DNA from: Ardenticatenaceae bacterium
GTDB taxonomy: Bacteria > Chloroflexota > Anaerolineae > Promineifilales > Promineifilaceae
NCBI GenBank assembly: GCA_020634565.1
Contig: JACKBN010000003.1
Location: 434,001 to 498,000, forward strand
Direction of reading: 5' to 3'
DNA length: 64,000 nucleotides
The position numbers and the translations under genes are program-made. The notes under the pieces are model-generated. The model ran no database searches. It was given only the letters and a program-made list of their open reading frames with translations, and was not told where the DNA came from. Below, one piece after another: positions 9,301 through 17,072 of the stretch (the stretch's first letter is position 1; every line of letters begins with the position of its first letter).

Positions 9301-9738
9301 TTATGCTAGATTTTTCTTGAAAACCTTGTGTGTTTTTTGGTATTCATAGCCGCCCGCTTCGTAGAATTTGTGCGCTGCTTCGCGGACGGCATTGGTGCGC
9401 ACCCGCACGGTGCCAACGGTAGAGCTCAGCCATTGTTCGGCATGTCGAACCAGCCCACTGCCAATGCCCTGCCCGCGCGCCGATTCGGCGACCACCAGGC
9501 TCACAATCTCGCCGCAAATGCCGCCCGCCAGACGCACATCTATGATAGCCGCCACACAGCCGACGAGACGGCCGTTTCGCTCCGCCACAAACACCTCTCC
9601 CCCTCTGGCCCGAATTTCCTGCACATTTTCAGCAATGGTGCTGACCGCCAGATCGTACCCCAGCTGCGCCAACAAACCTTGCAGCTCAGGGTATTCGTCA
9701 TCGGCAACATTTCGATAAGTTACTTCTGTCATTCCCAT
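9301..9738 (-). CDS. GNAT family N-acetyltransferase
   Basis: The 145-aa protein has a compact GNAT fold. The acetyl-CoA-binding loop ARGQGIGSGL follows the VSLVVAE strand, and a C-terminal KFYEAGGYEYQKTHKVFKK helix/strand closes the fold. The substrate is unknown. The reading frame stays open upstream to 9801, but the family homology begins with MTEVTYRN. The start at 9738 (or the ATG two codons later) is preceded by GAGGGAAG on the minus strand. It stands alone, divergent from the disulfide-oxidoreductase operon. Confidence 0.85.
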   Translation of the reverse strand: MGMTEVTYRNVADDEYPELQGLLAQLGYDLAVSTIAENVQEIRARGGEVFVAERNGRLVGCVAAIIDVRLAGGICGEIVSLVVAESARGQGIGSGLVRHAEQWLSSTVGTVRVRTNAVREAAHKFYEAGGYEYQKTHKVFKKNLA

Positions 9739-9906
9739 CTTCCCTCTGTGATGAAAAAATTCTAACGAAAAATATATGTCACTTTTTGTAACTTGCTGCA
9801 TCTAACCCAATGAAGCACCCAAAAACGTAACGAAGATTGCCATAGAGACCAAAGTGTAGCGCAAAAACATTGCTCTGCGGCAACCATAAAAAATTAGGAG
9901 ACCATC

Positions 9907-10569
9907 ATGTCATTACTAGATAACGATACCCGTAACCAGTTAACCGAAATGTTCCAATCCCTGCAAAAACCAGTCAAAATGGTTGTGTTCAGCCAGGAAA
10001 TGGAATGTCAGTATTGTAAAGAAACCCGCGAGATTGCCGAAGAGCTGGCCGCCCTGTCCGACAAAATCAGCCTGGAAGTTTATGATTTTGTGGCCGACAA
10101 AGCGTTGGCCGACCAATACGGTGTGGACAAAATTCCGGCCACCGTCATCCTGGAAGGGGGCGAATCGGGTAAAGATTATGGCATTCGCTACTATGGCATC
10201 CCCTCGGGCTACGAATTTAGCTCCCTCATTCACGATGTAATGATGGTTAGCGAAGGCGACCCGCAGCTGTCTCAAGAGATGATCAATTGGCTGGCAGACC
10301 TCAAAACGCCCGTGCATTTGCAAGTGTTTGTGACGCCAACCTGCCCCTACTGCCCGCAGGCGGTTTTGCTGGCCCACAAACTGGCCATGGCCAGCGATAT
10401 GGTGCAGGCCGATATGGTTGAAGCCACCGAATTCCCGCATCTTTCCAACAAATATCAGGTGATGGGCGTGCCCCGCACCGTGATCAACGAAACCGTCTTC
10501 CAGGAAGGGGCCGCGCCGGAGATGATGCTGCTGGACAAGCTGAAAGAGGCCGTAGCCGTCGCTGCGTAG
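9907..10569 (+). CDS. Protein disulfide oxidoreductase (double thioredoxin fold)
   Basis: The 220-aa protein contains two thioredoxin-like units. The first has CQYC (C34, C37) and the second CPYC (C146, C149). This is the layout of the PDO/glutaredoxin-like family, known from thermophiles and many Chloroflexota. It should reduce or isomerise protein disulfides in the cytoplasm, being recycled by the thioredoxin reductase that starts 8 bases after its stop. TAGGAG lies a few bases before the ATG. The pair is a clear operon. Confidence 0.92.
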   Translation: MSLLDNDTRNQLTEMFQSLQKPVKMVVFSQEMECQYCKETREIAEELAALSDKISLEVYDFVADKALADQYGVDKIPATVILEGGESGKDYGIRYYGIPSGYEFSSLIHDVMMVSEGDPQLSQEMINWLADLKTPVHLQVFVTPTCPYCPQAVLLAHKLAMASDMVQADMVEATEFPHLSNKYQVMGVPRTVINETVFQEGAAPEMMLLDKLKEAVAVAA

Positions 10570-10577
10570 GGGGATTT

Positions 10578-11564
10578 ATGACGTTTCAACTCGATATGAA
10601 CGGCTTTTCTCTGGACAGCCAGGCCAACAAGTATGATGTGATCATCATCGGGGGCGGCCCGGCGGGTGCGTCAGCCGCCATTTACACGGCGCGCTCTGAA
10701 CTGCGCACGCTGGTCATCGACAAGGGGCTGACGGCTGGGGCGCTGGGCGTGACCAGCAAAATCAGCAATTATCCCGGTGTGCCGGGGCCAATCAGTGGGG
10801 CCAAACTGGTAGAAATCATGCGCGAGCAGGCGGAATCGTTTGGCGCGAAGTTTATTACCGACAAGGTCGTGGGCATCACGATTGATGGCGAACAAAAAGA
10901 GGTGATTGCCGGAACCGGTAACTTCACAGCGAAGGTCATCATTTTGGCCACCGGGGCCATGGGCCGTACCAGCACCGTGAAGGGGGAAGAGGAACTTCTG
11001 GGGCGGGGTGTGAGCTACTGCGCTACCTGCGACGGTGCATTTTTCCGCGATCAGGATGTGGCGGTGATTGGTAACAACGATGAAGCGTTGGAAGAGGCGC
11101 TTTTCCTGACCAAATACGCCAAGAACATCCACCTCATTGTGCCCACACCGGAGCTAAAAGCCCGGGAAGTGTTGGCCCATGAAGTGGCAGAAAGCCCCAA
11201 AATTCAGGTGCGTTTGGGGACGCGGCTGAAGGAAATTACGGGAAACGGCCGTGTGGATAGCATCCTCATTCATCCGCGCAAAGGTGAGCCGGAGACAGTG
11301 CCCGTGACCGGTGCGTTTGTTTACCTGCAAGGCAGTCAACCCATCACTGATTACCTGATGGGACAGTTGGACACCACTGCTGAAGGTTGCCTGGTGGTAG
11401 ATAGCGAGATGCAAACCTCAATGCCGGGCGTGTTTGCCGTGGGCGATTTGCTCTGCACGCACATCAAGCAGGCGGTTGTGGCCGCTTCCGACGGGGTGTT
11501 GGCAGCCGTGGCGGCGGATAAGTATGTAAACGGCCGTAAAAAAGCCGTCGTCGATTGGAAGTAA
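10578..11564 (+). CDS. trxB: Thioredoxin reductase
   Basis: The 328-aa flavoprotein has an N-terminal FAD motif GGGPAGASAA (25-34), the redox-active CATC (C148, C151), a second dinucleotide-binding region (VIGNNDEALE, typical GxGxxA partly altered) and a C-terminal FAD segment VFAVGDL. It reduces the upstream double-thioredoxin protein with NAD(P)H. The glycine-rich NAD(P)H motif reads GNNDEA rather than GGGDSA. Such variants occur in reductases that use other electron donors, so cofactor preference is open. It is the second gene of the operon with 9907-10569 and has GGGGG just before the ATG. Confidence 0.9.
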   Translation: MTFQLDMNGFSLDSQANKYDVIIIGGGPAGASAAIYTARSELRTLVIDKGLTAGALGVTSKISNYPGVPGPISGAKLVEIMREQAESFGAKFITDKVVGITIDGEQKEVIAGTGNFTAKVIILATGAMGRTSTVKGEEELLGRGVSYCATCDGAFFRDQDVAVIGNNDEALEEALFLTKYAKNIHLIVPTPELKAREVLAHEVAESPKIQVRLGTRLKEITGNGRVDSILIHPRKGEPETVPVTGAFVYLQGSQPITDYLMGQLDTTAEGCLVVDSEMQTSMPGVFAVGDLLCTHIKQAVVAASDGVLAAVAADKYVNGRKKAVVDWK

Positions 11565-11575
11565 GTAGCTGATTG

Positions 11576-11624
11576 CCAGACCGGACAGGTTTACGAAGTT
11601 TGTTAATGAACCTGTTGGGTCTGG
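11576..11624. repeat. Short inverted repeat of the ACCTGACAGG family
   Basis: Arms CCAGACCGGACAGGTT (11576-11591) and AACCTGTTGGGTCTGG (11609-11624) pair at 14 of 16 positions. It is a shortened, diverged relative of the elements at 13089 and 14819 and lies just after trxB. Confidence 0.7.
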
Positions 11625-11664
11625 TTCTGTGCCGCCGTGGCAAAATGGGCCTTAGACCGCTGTT

Positions 11665-12006
11665 CTACGCTAAATCTTCTACAGGGGCGATGGGGGCGTT
11701 TGCCATGACAGAGGCGATGGCTATGTCACGATTGGATTCGCTGCTGTACGTTTCACTAGACGCGATGATTTCATAATTGGCGGCCTTCAGGATGAAATAC
11801 GGCCGTCCACTTGGCGTTGTTTTATTCTCAAACCGGGCCTGGTTCACTGCCTCTGTTTTTACAGAACGAATACCGTTCTCGCAGCTAAACTTTGCAGAAT
11901 ACCCCTCACTTTGGAGAATGATTTCTCCGCTTTCATTGAGCAAGCGAAAATAATATTGATCATTCGTGTCGGAATAAATCTGAAATTTCGGATTGGGCAT
12001 AGACAT
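11665..12006 (-). CDS. YegP-like DUF1508 protein
   Basis: The 113-aa protein has two tandem DUF1508 units. Each follows the pattern F-x-YY-FRLLNESGEIILQSEGY then GRPYFILKAANYEIIASSETY. E. coli YegP has the same two-unit build, but its role is unknown. The start is chosen at 12006 (MSMPNPK) because AAGGAG stands 7 bases upstream; the frame itself is open ten codons further. It is a monocistronic cytoplasmic protein in a run of small singleton genes. Confidence 0.9.
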   Translation of the reverse strand: MSMPNPKFQIYSDTNDQYYFRLLNESGEIILQSEGYSAKFSCENGIRSVKTEAVNQARFENKTTPSGRPYFILKAANYEIIASSETYSSESNRDIAIASVMANAPIAPVEDLA

Positions 12007-12264
12007 GGTTTTTCTCCTTATGATTGGGTCGCGCATGTGGCGACGTTGCTTAGAAAATAACGCATGAGATGAACTGCAATTTTGCCTGTGACTAGAAGCT
12101 GGCGTGTCTAGCTTTAAGGCAACGTGGTGATCTAAAATGAAGAAACCCGCTTAAGTGCCCAAAAGTTACTCTTCCGCCTGACCAAAATCTGTTCACGAAC
12201 TGCTGACGGTGCCTCCGTAAGATACGCCCATCTTATTCAATACAACATACCTGTGGAGGTCACA

Positions 12265-12528
12265 ATGAGTTGTTCAACGTATGGGTTAAAGTCAGTAGGT
12301 TCAAATGATCAAAGAGAACTGATTGTCGTCAATCAGATCCATGATCGTTCCGCCAATCTTTACTGGATTAACTTTAATGGCGAAAAAGTGCATTATGCCA
12401 CGATTCCGCCAATGGGACGCCATGTTCAGCAGACGTACGCCGGGCACGTCTGGTGTTCTGATAATTCGTACGGTTATTGCGATATTGTCTTTGTGGTGCA
12501 AAACAATGTGGAAATAATCATCAAGTAG
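12265..12528 (+). CDS. Bacterial VHL beta-domain-like protein
   Basis: The 87-aa protein aligns without gaps to the beta domain of the von Hippel-Lindau tumour suppressor. LYWINFNGEKVHYATIPP corresponds to pVHL VWLNFDGEPQPYPTLPP, and QQTYAGHVW to IHSYRGHLW. The hydroxyproline-pocket residues W88, Y98, Y112, H115 and W117 of pVHL correspond to W34, Y44, Y58, H61 and W63 at identical spacing; S111 is T57. The start is the ATG at 12265, 5 bases after GGAGG; an in-frame GTG at 12253 overlaps that ribosome site. No signal peptide is seen. Function in bacteria is unknown to me; recognition of a modified proline is a hypothesis. Confidence 0.8.
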   Translation: MSCSTYGLKSVGSNDQRELIVVNQIHDRSANLYWINFNGEKVHYATIPPMGRHVQQTYAGHVWCSDNSYGYCDIVFVVQNNVEIIIK

Positions 12529-12553
12529 CGGCTCTTTTGCAAATCTGTCTAGG

Positions 12554-13072
12554 TTAGGCGGCCGCTGCCTGCAATTCCAGGATCATCTGCACCCAACCAG
12601 CAAAAATAAGCTGCGTCAGTTCGGCGGGGGCCGGCGCATCGGACAAAATGGTGAAGATGCCCTTGTTGGACCAGGTGCCCAACTTTTGGGTGGCAATTGT
12701 AACGCCCTCGGCCGTGGTTAACTGCCAGGTGCGGCCCCAGAAATCGGTTTTGTTCCATTCATACTGGTTGCCACTGCTAAAATGAATCGTCACGCCGTCG
12801 CTCCAGGTGTGGGGGATTAACTTGGCGGGCACAAAATCAATGTCCCGGCTTTCGACTTCGAGCCTGCGGTTGAGGATGCCTTTGGGCCGAAAAACATAGA
12901 GCGCTTTTTCTTCATCTGGCACGTAGATAGATGCGTCTGATTTAAACAGGCCCTGATCTTGTTCCAGGTGGGCCAAAACCGTGTCCCCGTGCCTCAGTGT
13001 GTAGGTGCGGCCCCAAATATCGTCATTTTTCCAAGTGAGGGGTTCGTGTAAAAGCTGATTGAACTTTTTCAT
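12554..13072 (-). CDS. Uncharacterised protein with two WGRTW-type repeats
   Basis: The 172-aa protein starts at MKKFNQLLHEP (13072). The open frame upstream of this is encoded by the palindromic repeat and is not likely to be protein. It is soluble and holds two related halves, NDDIWGRTYTLRHGDTVLAH and NKTDFWGRTWQLTTAEGVT, each followed by a strand-rich stretch. The pattern (one base element, its modification, a wrapped helix) recalls the LURP-one/Tubby-C-like fold, but I cannot assert this. The last residues are an Ala-rich helix. It is a single gene flanked by repeats. Confidence 0.65.
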   Translation of the reverse strand: MKKFNQLLHEPLTWKNDDIWGRTYTLRHGDTVLAHLEQDQGLFKSDASIYVPDEEKALYVFRPKGILNRRLEVESRDIDFVPAKLIPHTWSDGVTIHFSSGNQYEWNKTDFWGRTWQLTTAEGVTIATQKLGTWSNKGIFTILSDAPAPAELTQLIFAGWVQMILELQAAAA

Positions 13073-13088
13073 GAGGTGTTCTTGTTTT

Positions 13089-13182
13089 AGACCTGACAGG
13101 TTTACAAACTGTCTACATAGCAAGGTGGTTTTGTTTTGCCACGCAAACTATTTGCGAGGTGGCTCATAAACCTGTCAGGTCT
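13089..13182. repeat. Palindromic element, ACCTGACAGG family, full copy
   Basis: Perfect 16-bp arms AGACCTGACAGGTTTA (13089-13104) and TAAACCTGTCAGGTCT (13167-13182) enclose a 62-base interior. The interior can itself pair (GCCACGCAAA with TTTGCGAGGTGGC). A closely similar copy is at 14819-14913, and single arms are seen near 13432 and 13922. Confidence 0.85.
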
Positions 13183-13189
13183 GCGTTGC

Positions 13190-13402
13190 TTAAAGATTGT
13201 TTTTACTGCGAAAGTAGGCCACCAAAGCGTTGGCGTGGCCGTGCCCGATTCCATGCTCGGTTTTAAGCCATTTAACCATTTCCATGTGCTTCATTTCTGT
13301 GACACCCTCTAAGAGGGTAAACCAATGATCTACGGGGTAACCGTACTTTTTCTCAATGGAGGGAAAATAAGATGCGGGACCCTGTACTTTTTCTTCTGAC
13401 AT
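13190..13402 (-). CDS. DUF4287 domain protein
   Basis: The 70-aa protein consists of one DUF4287 unit: YFPSIEKKYGYPVDHW, then KHMEMVKWLKTEHGIGHGHA and ALVAYFR. This is a small helical domain usually found alone or next to DUF5655-type domains. Its function is unknown. AAGGAG stands 5 bases before the ATG. It is flanked on both sides by copies of the palindromic repeat. Confidence 0.85.
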   Translation of the reverse strand: MSEEKVQGPASYFPSIEKKYGYPVDHWFTLLEGVTEMKHMEMVKWLKTEHGIGHGHANALVAYFRSKNNL

Positions 13403-13486
13403 TTAAATCTCCTTTGTTTGAAAAGCCTCTAAGACCTAACAGGTTTTCAAACCTTTTACGTGGCAAATAACTTTGCTAAACCAAGT

Positions 13487-13888
13487 TTAATCTGTTGCGC
13501 CGTGGTTGGTTAGCAGTTTTGCGGCTGCCGTCGCTTTATGAAAGTTGGTGTGGAACAGCGGTGTTTTGCCGTTCATGTCTGTGGCGTTGATGTCTGCCCC
13601 AGCATCGAGTAGGAGTTGGACAACGGCCGTATTATTCGCATGAGCAGCAGCGTGCAGTGGCGTAGTGCCCCAATGGTCGTTTTCATTGTGGGCGTTTACG
13701 TCTGCGCCTGCGCCCAGCAGAAAGATCACCACGTCCCGATTGTCCTTCCATGCGGCACAGTGCAGCGCGGTGGAGCCATCTTTGTCGCGGGCATTTAGCA
13801 GCGCCTGGTCACTGGCCAGCAGCGCTTTGAGCGTATCTACGTCTCCCTTTTTTGCCGCCTGGATAAACTGCTTTTCAGTAGGTGTCAT
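13487..13888 (-). CDS. Ankyrin-repeat protein
   Basis: The 133-aa protein is made of about four ankyrin repeats. Clear repeat cores are GSTALHCAAWKDNRDVVIFL, then GTTPLHAAAHANNTAVVQLL and GKTPLFHTNFHKATAAAKLL, with GADVNAHN and GADINATD loops. No other domain, signal or membrane segment is present. Such short ankyrin proteins bind partner proteins, but no partner is suggested by the context. AAAGGAAA precedes the ATG by about 7 bases. Confidence 0.88.
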   Translation of the reverse strand: MTPTEKQFIQAAKKGDVDTLKALLASDQALLNARDKDGSTALHCAAWKDNRDVVIFLLGAGADVNAHNENDHWGTTPLHAAAHANNTAVVQLLLDAGADINATDMNGKTPLFHTNFHKATAAAKLLTNHGATD

Positions 13889-13940
13889 GCAAGGATTTCC
13901 TTTTTAGGTTACTTACTTCCAAGCCCCGTCAGGTTTGTGG

Positions 13941-14108
13941 CTACCGTTTACCACGCAGTTCATTAACTGCCATAATCAGCCCAACCACTAAAAAAATGGC
14001 TCCAGCAATAACAAAACCGTTATTTTCTGTGTACAAGCCAACGCCACCCACCAGCAAGGCGACGACGAAAATAGCAAAGGTGCTGGCATTTAGTTTGAAT
14101 GACGCCAT
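13941..14108 (-). CDS. Small two-helix membrane protein (55 aa)
   Basis: A short open frame runs from ATG at 14108 to TAG at 13941. GGAGAAC stands about 6 bases before the ATG. The product has two hydrophobic helices, FAIFVVALLVGGVGLY and GFVIAGAIFLVVGLIM, joined by a short TENN turn, and ends in a basic NELRGKR tail. It has the same orientation as its neighbours and a good ribosome site, which supports a real gene. The function is unknown. Confidence 0.7.
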   Translation of the reverse strand: MASFKLNASTFAIFVVALLVGGVGLYTENNGFVIAGAIFLVVGLIMAVNELRGKR

Positions 14109-14174
14109 CAAAGTTCTCCAAATATCGCAGATTGCGTGTCGGGTAAAAGCCCTCTTTCACTCGGCAACGAATGT

Positions 14175-14462
14175 TTATGAACGGACTGCTAGCTGAACGG
14201 TAATTGTATCATCCGCTTGCAGCTTTTCAGCTTGGCGCACTTTGTCTTTGAGCGGCAGAAGATAACGGCCGTCTTTCGGAAACAGCGAAGTTGTCCACAC
14301 CGTCTCACCCACCTGCGCCGTCACCGGGATCATGCCCCAGCCGTAAGTCACCGCCCCCGAGATCGATTTCAAGTAATCACTTTCCTCTGTGGGAACAGCG
14401 ACAAAAAAGTAAGGCGACGGGCCTCGCCACGTAAAAATTGTGCTGCTAAACTGAACATTCAT
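14175..14462 (-). CDS. DUF1905 domain protein
   Basis: The 95-aa protein is a single DUF1905 domain. It starts with an FSSTIFTWRGPSPYFFVAVP strand pair, continues through YGWGMIPVTAQVG and TSLFPKDGRYLLPLK, and ends with a KLQADDTITVQLAV strand. This is a small beta-barrel domain of unknown role. It stands alone, close to the next upstream membrane-protein gene (10-base gap), with which it may be co-transcribed. Confidence 0.88.
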   Translation of the reverse strand: MNVQFSSTIFTWRGPSPYFFVAVPTEESDYLKSISGAVTYGWGMIPVTAQVGETVWTTSLFPKDGRYLLPLKDKVRQAEKLQADDTITVQLAVRS

Positions 14463-14472
14463 AGGGGGAAGT

Positions 14473-14799
14473 TTATCTGATCAAGGCCACAACCAACAAA
14501 ACGGCGACGATAACGGCCGTTACCACCACAACCACCGCAAAAAACGTAATCCCAACCCGCAAACGCAGGTCAGTCCCCGAAAAAGGCGCACGAGACCCCG
14601 TTCGCCACTGATGCTGGGCGCTGCGTATGGCAAAGAAGCTCCAAACAATCAACGTCACCAGCCAACCCGCCAACGACAAAGGCAAGGCGGTTTCTGCATT
14701 GCCTACCGACGTGCCCAAAATAGCAAATAGCGGGGCTACCAGCAGACTGATGATAAATTGCAGCGTAGGATTCCGCAGTCCGCTAAATTTGGAATTCAT
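14473..14799 (-). CDS. Uncharacterised membrane protein
   Basis: The 108-aa protein starts at MNSKFSGLRN (14799). The frame is open further upstream, but that part reads through the palindromic repeat. It has three probable membrane helices (about residues 12-30, 42-60 and 85-107), a basic loop (RSAQHQWRTGSR) between the second and third, and a very Val-rich last helix. I do not recognise a family. It lies 10 bases upstream of the DUF1905 gene. Confidence 0.6.
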   Translation of the reverse strand: MNSKFSGLRNPTLQFIISLLVAPLFAILGTSVGNAETALPLSLAGWLVTLIVWSFFAIRSAQHQWRTGSRAPFSGTDLRLRVGITFFAVVVVVTAVIVAVLLVVALIR

Positions 14800-14818
14800 A
14801 ATTGAGGTGGTGGTTACT

Positions 14819-14913
14819 AGACCTGACAGGTTTACAAACCAACCTGCTTGCAACGTTGTTTTGCTTAGCAAAGCTGCTTCATTGCGAAGATGGCTGCAAA
14901 ACCTGTCAGGTCT
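14819..14913. repeat. Palindromic element, ACCTGACAGG family, full copy
   Basis: Arms AGACCTGACAGGTTT (14819-14833) and AAACCTGTCAGGTCT (14899-14913) are a perfect 15-bp inverted pair around a 65-base interior that shares short blocks with the copy at 13089. It lies between the SPFH operon end and the membrane-protein gene. Confidence 0.85.
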
Positions 14914-14925
14914 TTGAAATTCAAC

Positions 14926-15843
14926 CTACTCGTCCGTCTCGTACAGCGACGTCTCCGCGCCTATCATCTGGCGCATCAGGTCGTTGCCTTTGGGGATAAG
15001 CGTAATGCGCGTGCCATCTCTGAGCATGTTTTCCGTTTCCAGAATCTCAAACATCGCCTGCGCCACTTCTGCATCGGCGTTGATTTTGCTCAGCGCCTCA
15101 CCCACAATTTGCGGCCGCATCGCCTGCGCCTTGGCAAACTCAATGGCCGCTCGCCGCTCAGCCGAATTGGTGATGATGCTCACCCGGTTGGTGCCATCCT
15201 GCCGAATGGCCGATGTGACTTGACGCAGCCGGTTCACCACTTTCTCTTCAATTTGCTGAATCATCATCCGGTCGCGGAAATGCACCTTGCGAATGTAAAC
15301 CGAGCCCAGCCGGTAGCCCCACTCTTCCGATTTGGGCGACACTTCGGCCCGCACGGCGCGGCTCATCGTGTGGCGCGTTTCCAACATCCCGTCCAGCGGC
15401 ATGTTGCTCAGCGTGCGCACCGTGGCGTTGCTCACGTTGGCCGCCAGGGAACCAGCCGGGTCGCTGTTTTTGAAGAGGTACGATACCGGATTGCTAATCT
15501 TCATCTCGTACCAGACACCAATACCCATCGGCGCGCCTTCTTCCGAGTTAACCGGCAGGCTGCGCAAATAGCGCTGGTCCAGACGCATGTCTAGCACATG
15601 CCGCTTGCCCAGCGTGTTAACCAACAAGGCACTCGGCCCCATTTTTAGCCACAAGAAGTACAGCCCCGGCTCTTCCAGGACGGCCACCACATTACCAAAC
15701 AGCGTATACACGTGGGCCGTCCCTTCTTTCACGATGGCATACACGCCAAACAGCCGCAAAAAGAAGCGGAAAATCGGTTCGGCTATGAGGAAGAACATAA
15801 AAAAGCCAAAAGCGGCGGGGAAAATCAAGATTAAGTCGCTCAT
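14926..15843 (-). CDS. SPFH (band 7/flotillin-like) protein, operon 1, second gene
   Basis: The 305-aa protein has an N-terminal membrane region (residues 3-34) with two hydrophobic stretches. An SPFH domain follows (YAIVKEGTAHVYTLFGN onwards) with a KVHFRDRMMIQQIEEKV core. The C-terminal Ala/Glu-rich coiled coil (AERRAAIEFAKAQAM) is typical of the family. SPFH proteins form large membrane-bound rings that organise membrane domains or proteases. Its ATG overlaps the stop of the preceding gene in an ATGA, showing translational coupling. It is one of four SPFH genes within 10 kb. Confidence 0.85.
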   Translation of the reverse strand: MSDLILIFPAAFGFFMFFLIAEPIFRFFLRLFGVYAIVKEGTAHVYTLFGNVVAVLEEPGLYFLWLKMGPSALLVNTLGKRHVLDMRLDQRYLRSLPVNSEEGAPMGIGVWYEMKISNPVSYLFKNSDPAGSLAANVSNATVRTLSNMPLDGMLETRHTMSRAVRAEVSPKSEEWGYRLGSVYIRKVHFRDRMMIQQIEEKVVNRLRQVTSAIRQDGTNRVSIITNSAERRAAIEFAKAQAMRPQIVGEALSKINADAEVAQAMFEILETENMLRDGTRITLIPKGNDLMRQMIGAETSLYETDE

Positions 15844-16844
15844 TTGTCCACCTCCAAAATCACGTTTTCGGCCTTGGTGTAGAGCGAAAGCCGCACGTTG
15901 CGCAGATACGCTGCAAGCGTATCTGGCCCATTTTTCTTAATCATCGCCAGCTGTTCTGCCAGCGAATTGAGCGGTTCTACTTCCGCCTGGGCGCGCAGCG
16001 TTTCAATCTCTACCGCCCGTTTAGATTGCACAATCGTCTGGTCTGCCTGCGCTTTGGCCAGGCTGATGTCTGACGAAACTTCATTGTGCGCTGTGTTAAT
16101 GGCCGCCAGCGCCGATTCAACTTCTTGCGGCGGGTCAATCCCGGTGATGAGTGAGGCATCCAAATCGACGCCGTAGCGGGCGGCGGCCGAAGCGCACTCC
16201 CGCTCCATGAAGGTGTTGATTTCGTTCAGGTTTTTGCGCAAATCGTTAATGGAAACGTCGCCAATTAAGCCAGCATCCAGTTCCAAATCTTCTTCCTCGC
16301 CCAATAAGGTGGAGTTGGGGGATTCAAAGCTGGCAATGCGCTGGCGCAAGATGGCGATGAAGTAGCCCATCACGTGCACCACCGGATTTTTGACGCCAAA
16401 AAGGTAGGCGTACAGGTTGCGCTCGCTGGGCTGGTAGCGAATCTGCCCGGTCAGGCCAATGTTGAGCTGATCCTTGGTAACGGCGTCCAGTTCGGTGCCG
16501 TTGTGGTTGGCGGTGGGGGTTTCCAAATCGAGCGCCATGTTGATGGTTTCGGTGGCGACAGAGATTTTATGCACTTTTTCCCAGGGCCAGCGGAAGTAGG
16601 GGCCGCCCGGTTTGATCACCTGTACCAGCGGGTAGATGTAGCGTTCTTTGTCTTTTTCGTTTAAATCTTCGGCGATAGGATCGTCGAGGGTGGTGCCTTT
16701 GCCCAGGCGTACGGCACGGCCGAATCGTGTTTTTACGGCGCGTTCGTTTTGGTCTACAGTGTAGAAGCCAAAGATGACGTAGCGCAGGAAAAACCAGCCG
16801 AGAAAGCCCAGGATGAAGCCGGGAATAATCACACTCATGTTCAT
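15840..16844 (-). CDS. SPFH (band 7) protein, operon 1, first gene
   Basis: The 334-aa protein has one N-terminal membrane helix (SVIIPGFILGFLGWFFLRYV). The SPFH domain begins at FYTVDQNERAVKTRFGR. PGGPYFRWPW is followed by a strand-rich core with RQRIASFES, and a coiled coil carries SLAKAQADQTIVQSKRAVE. This layout resembles HflK/stomatin-type proteins. The start at 16844 is preferred because AGGAGAG lies 7 bases upstream; an open frame continues nine codons further. It overlaps the downstream SPFH gene by 4 bases. The two products may form a mixed complex, as HflK and HflC do. Confidence 0.85.
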   Translation of the reverse strand: MNMSVIIPGFILGFLGWFFLRYVIFGFYTVDQNERAVKTRFGRAVRLGKGTTLDDPIAEDLNEKDKERYIYPLVQVIKPGGPYFRWPWEKVHKISVATETINMALDLETPTANHNGTELDAVTKDQLNIGLTGQIRYQPSERNLYAYLFGVKNPVVHVMGYFIAILRQRIASFESPNSTLLGEEEDLELDAGLIGDVSINDLRKNLNEINTFMERECASAAARYGVDLDASLITGIDPPQEVESALAAINTAHNEVSSDISLAKAQADQTIVQSKRAVEIETLRAQAEVEPLNSLAEQLAMIKKNGPDTLAAYLRNVRLSLYTKAENVILEVDK

Positions 16845-17021
16845 GCGATATCTCTCCTGTGTTTTTGCCACAGAGGTTACAGAGAGTTAGGAAATCACTC
16901 TCAATATGAACTTGTGGAAGTCGGGGATAATGAATTTTTAAGCAAAACCGGATACATCATAAAGGATTTTGTGGGTTGGGGGAAGTGCTTCCCATATGAA
17001 TCTGCCGACTTTTTGATTGTT

Positions 17022-17066
17022 GCCGCGGATTCTTTCTGCGCATTTTTCGCGGAAAGAATCCGCGGC
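17022..17066. repeat. Intergenic palindrome
   Basis: Perfect 15-bp arms GCCGCGGATTCTTTC (17022-17036) and GAAAGAATCCGCGGC (17052-17066) enclose a 15-base loop. It lies just after the stop of the hydroxy-acid oxidase gene and has no T-run, so it is more likely a dispersed repeat than an intrinsic terminator. The 200 bases 16872-17072 hold nothing else. Confidence 0.8.
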
Positions 17067-17072
17067 TACGGT

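Noticed and set aside
12253..12267. GTG at 12253 as the start of the VHL-like gene
   Set aside because: It lies within the GGAGG ribosome site that serves the ATG at 12265.
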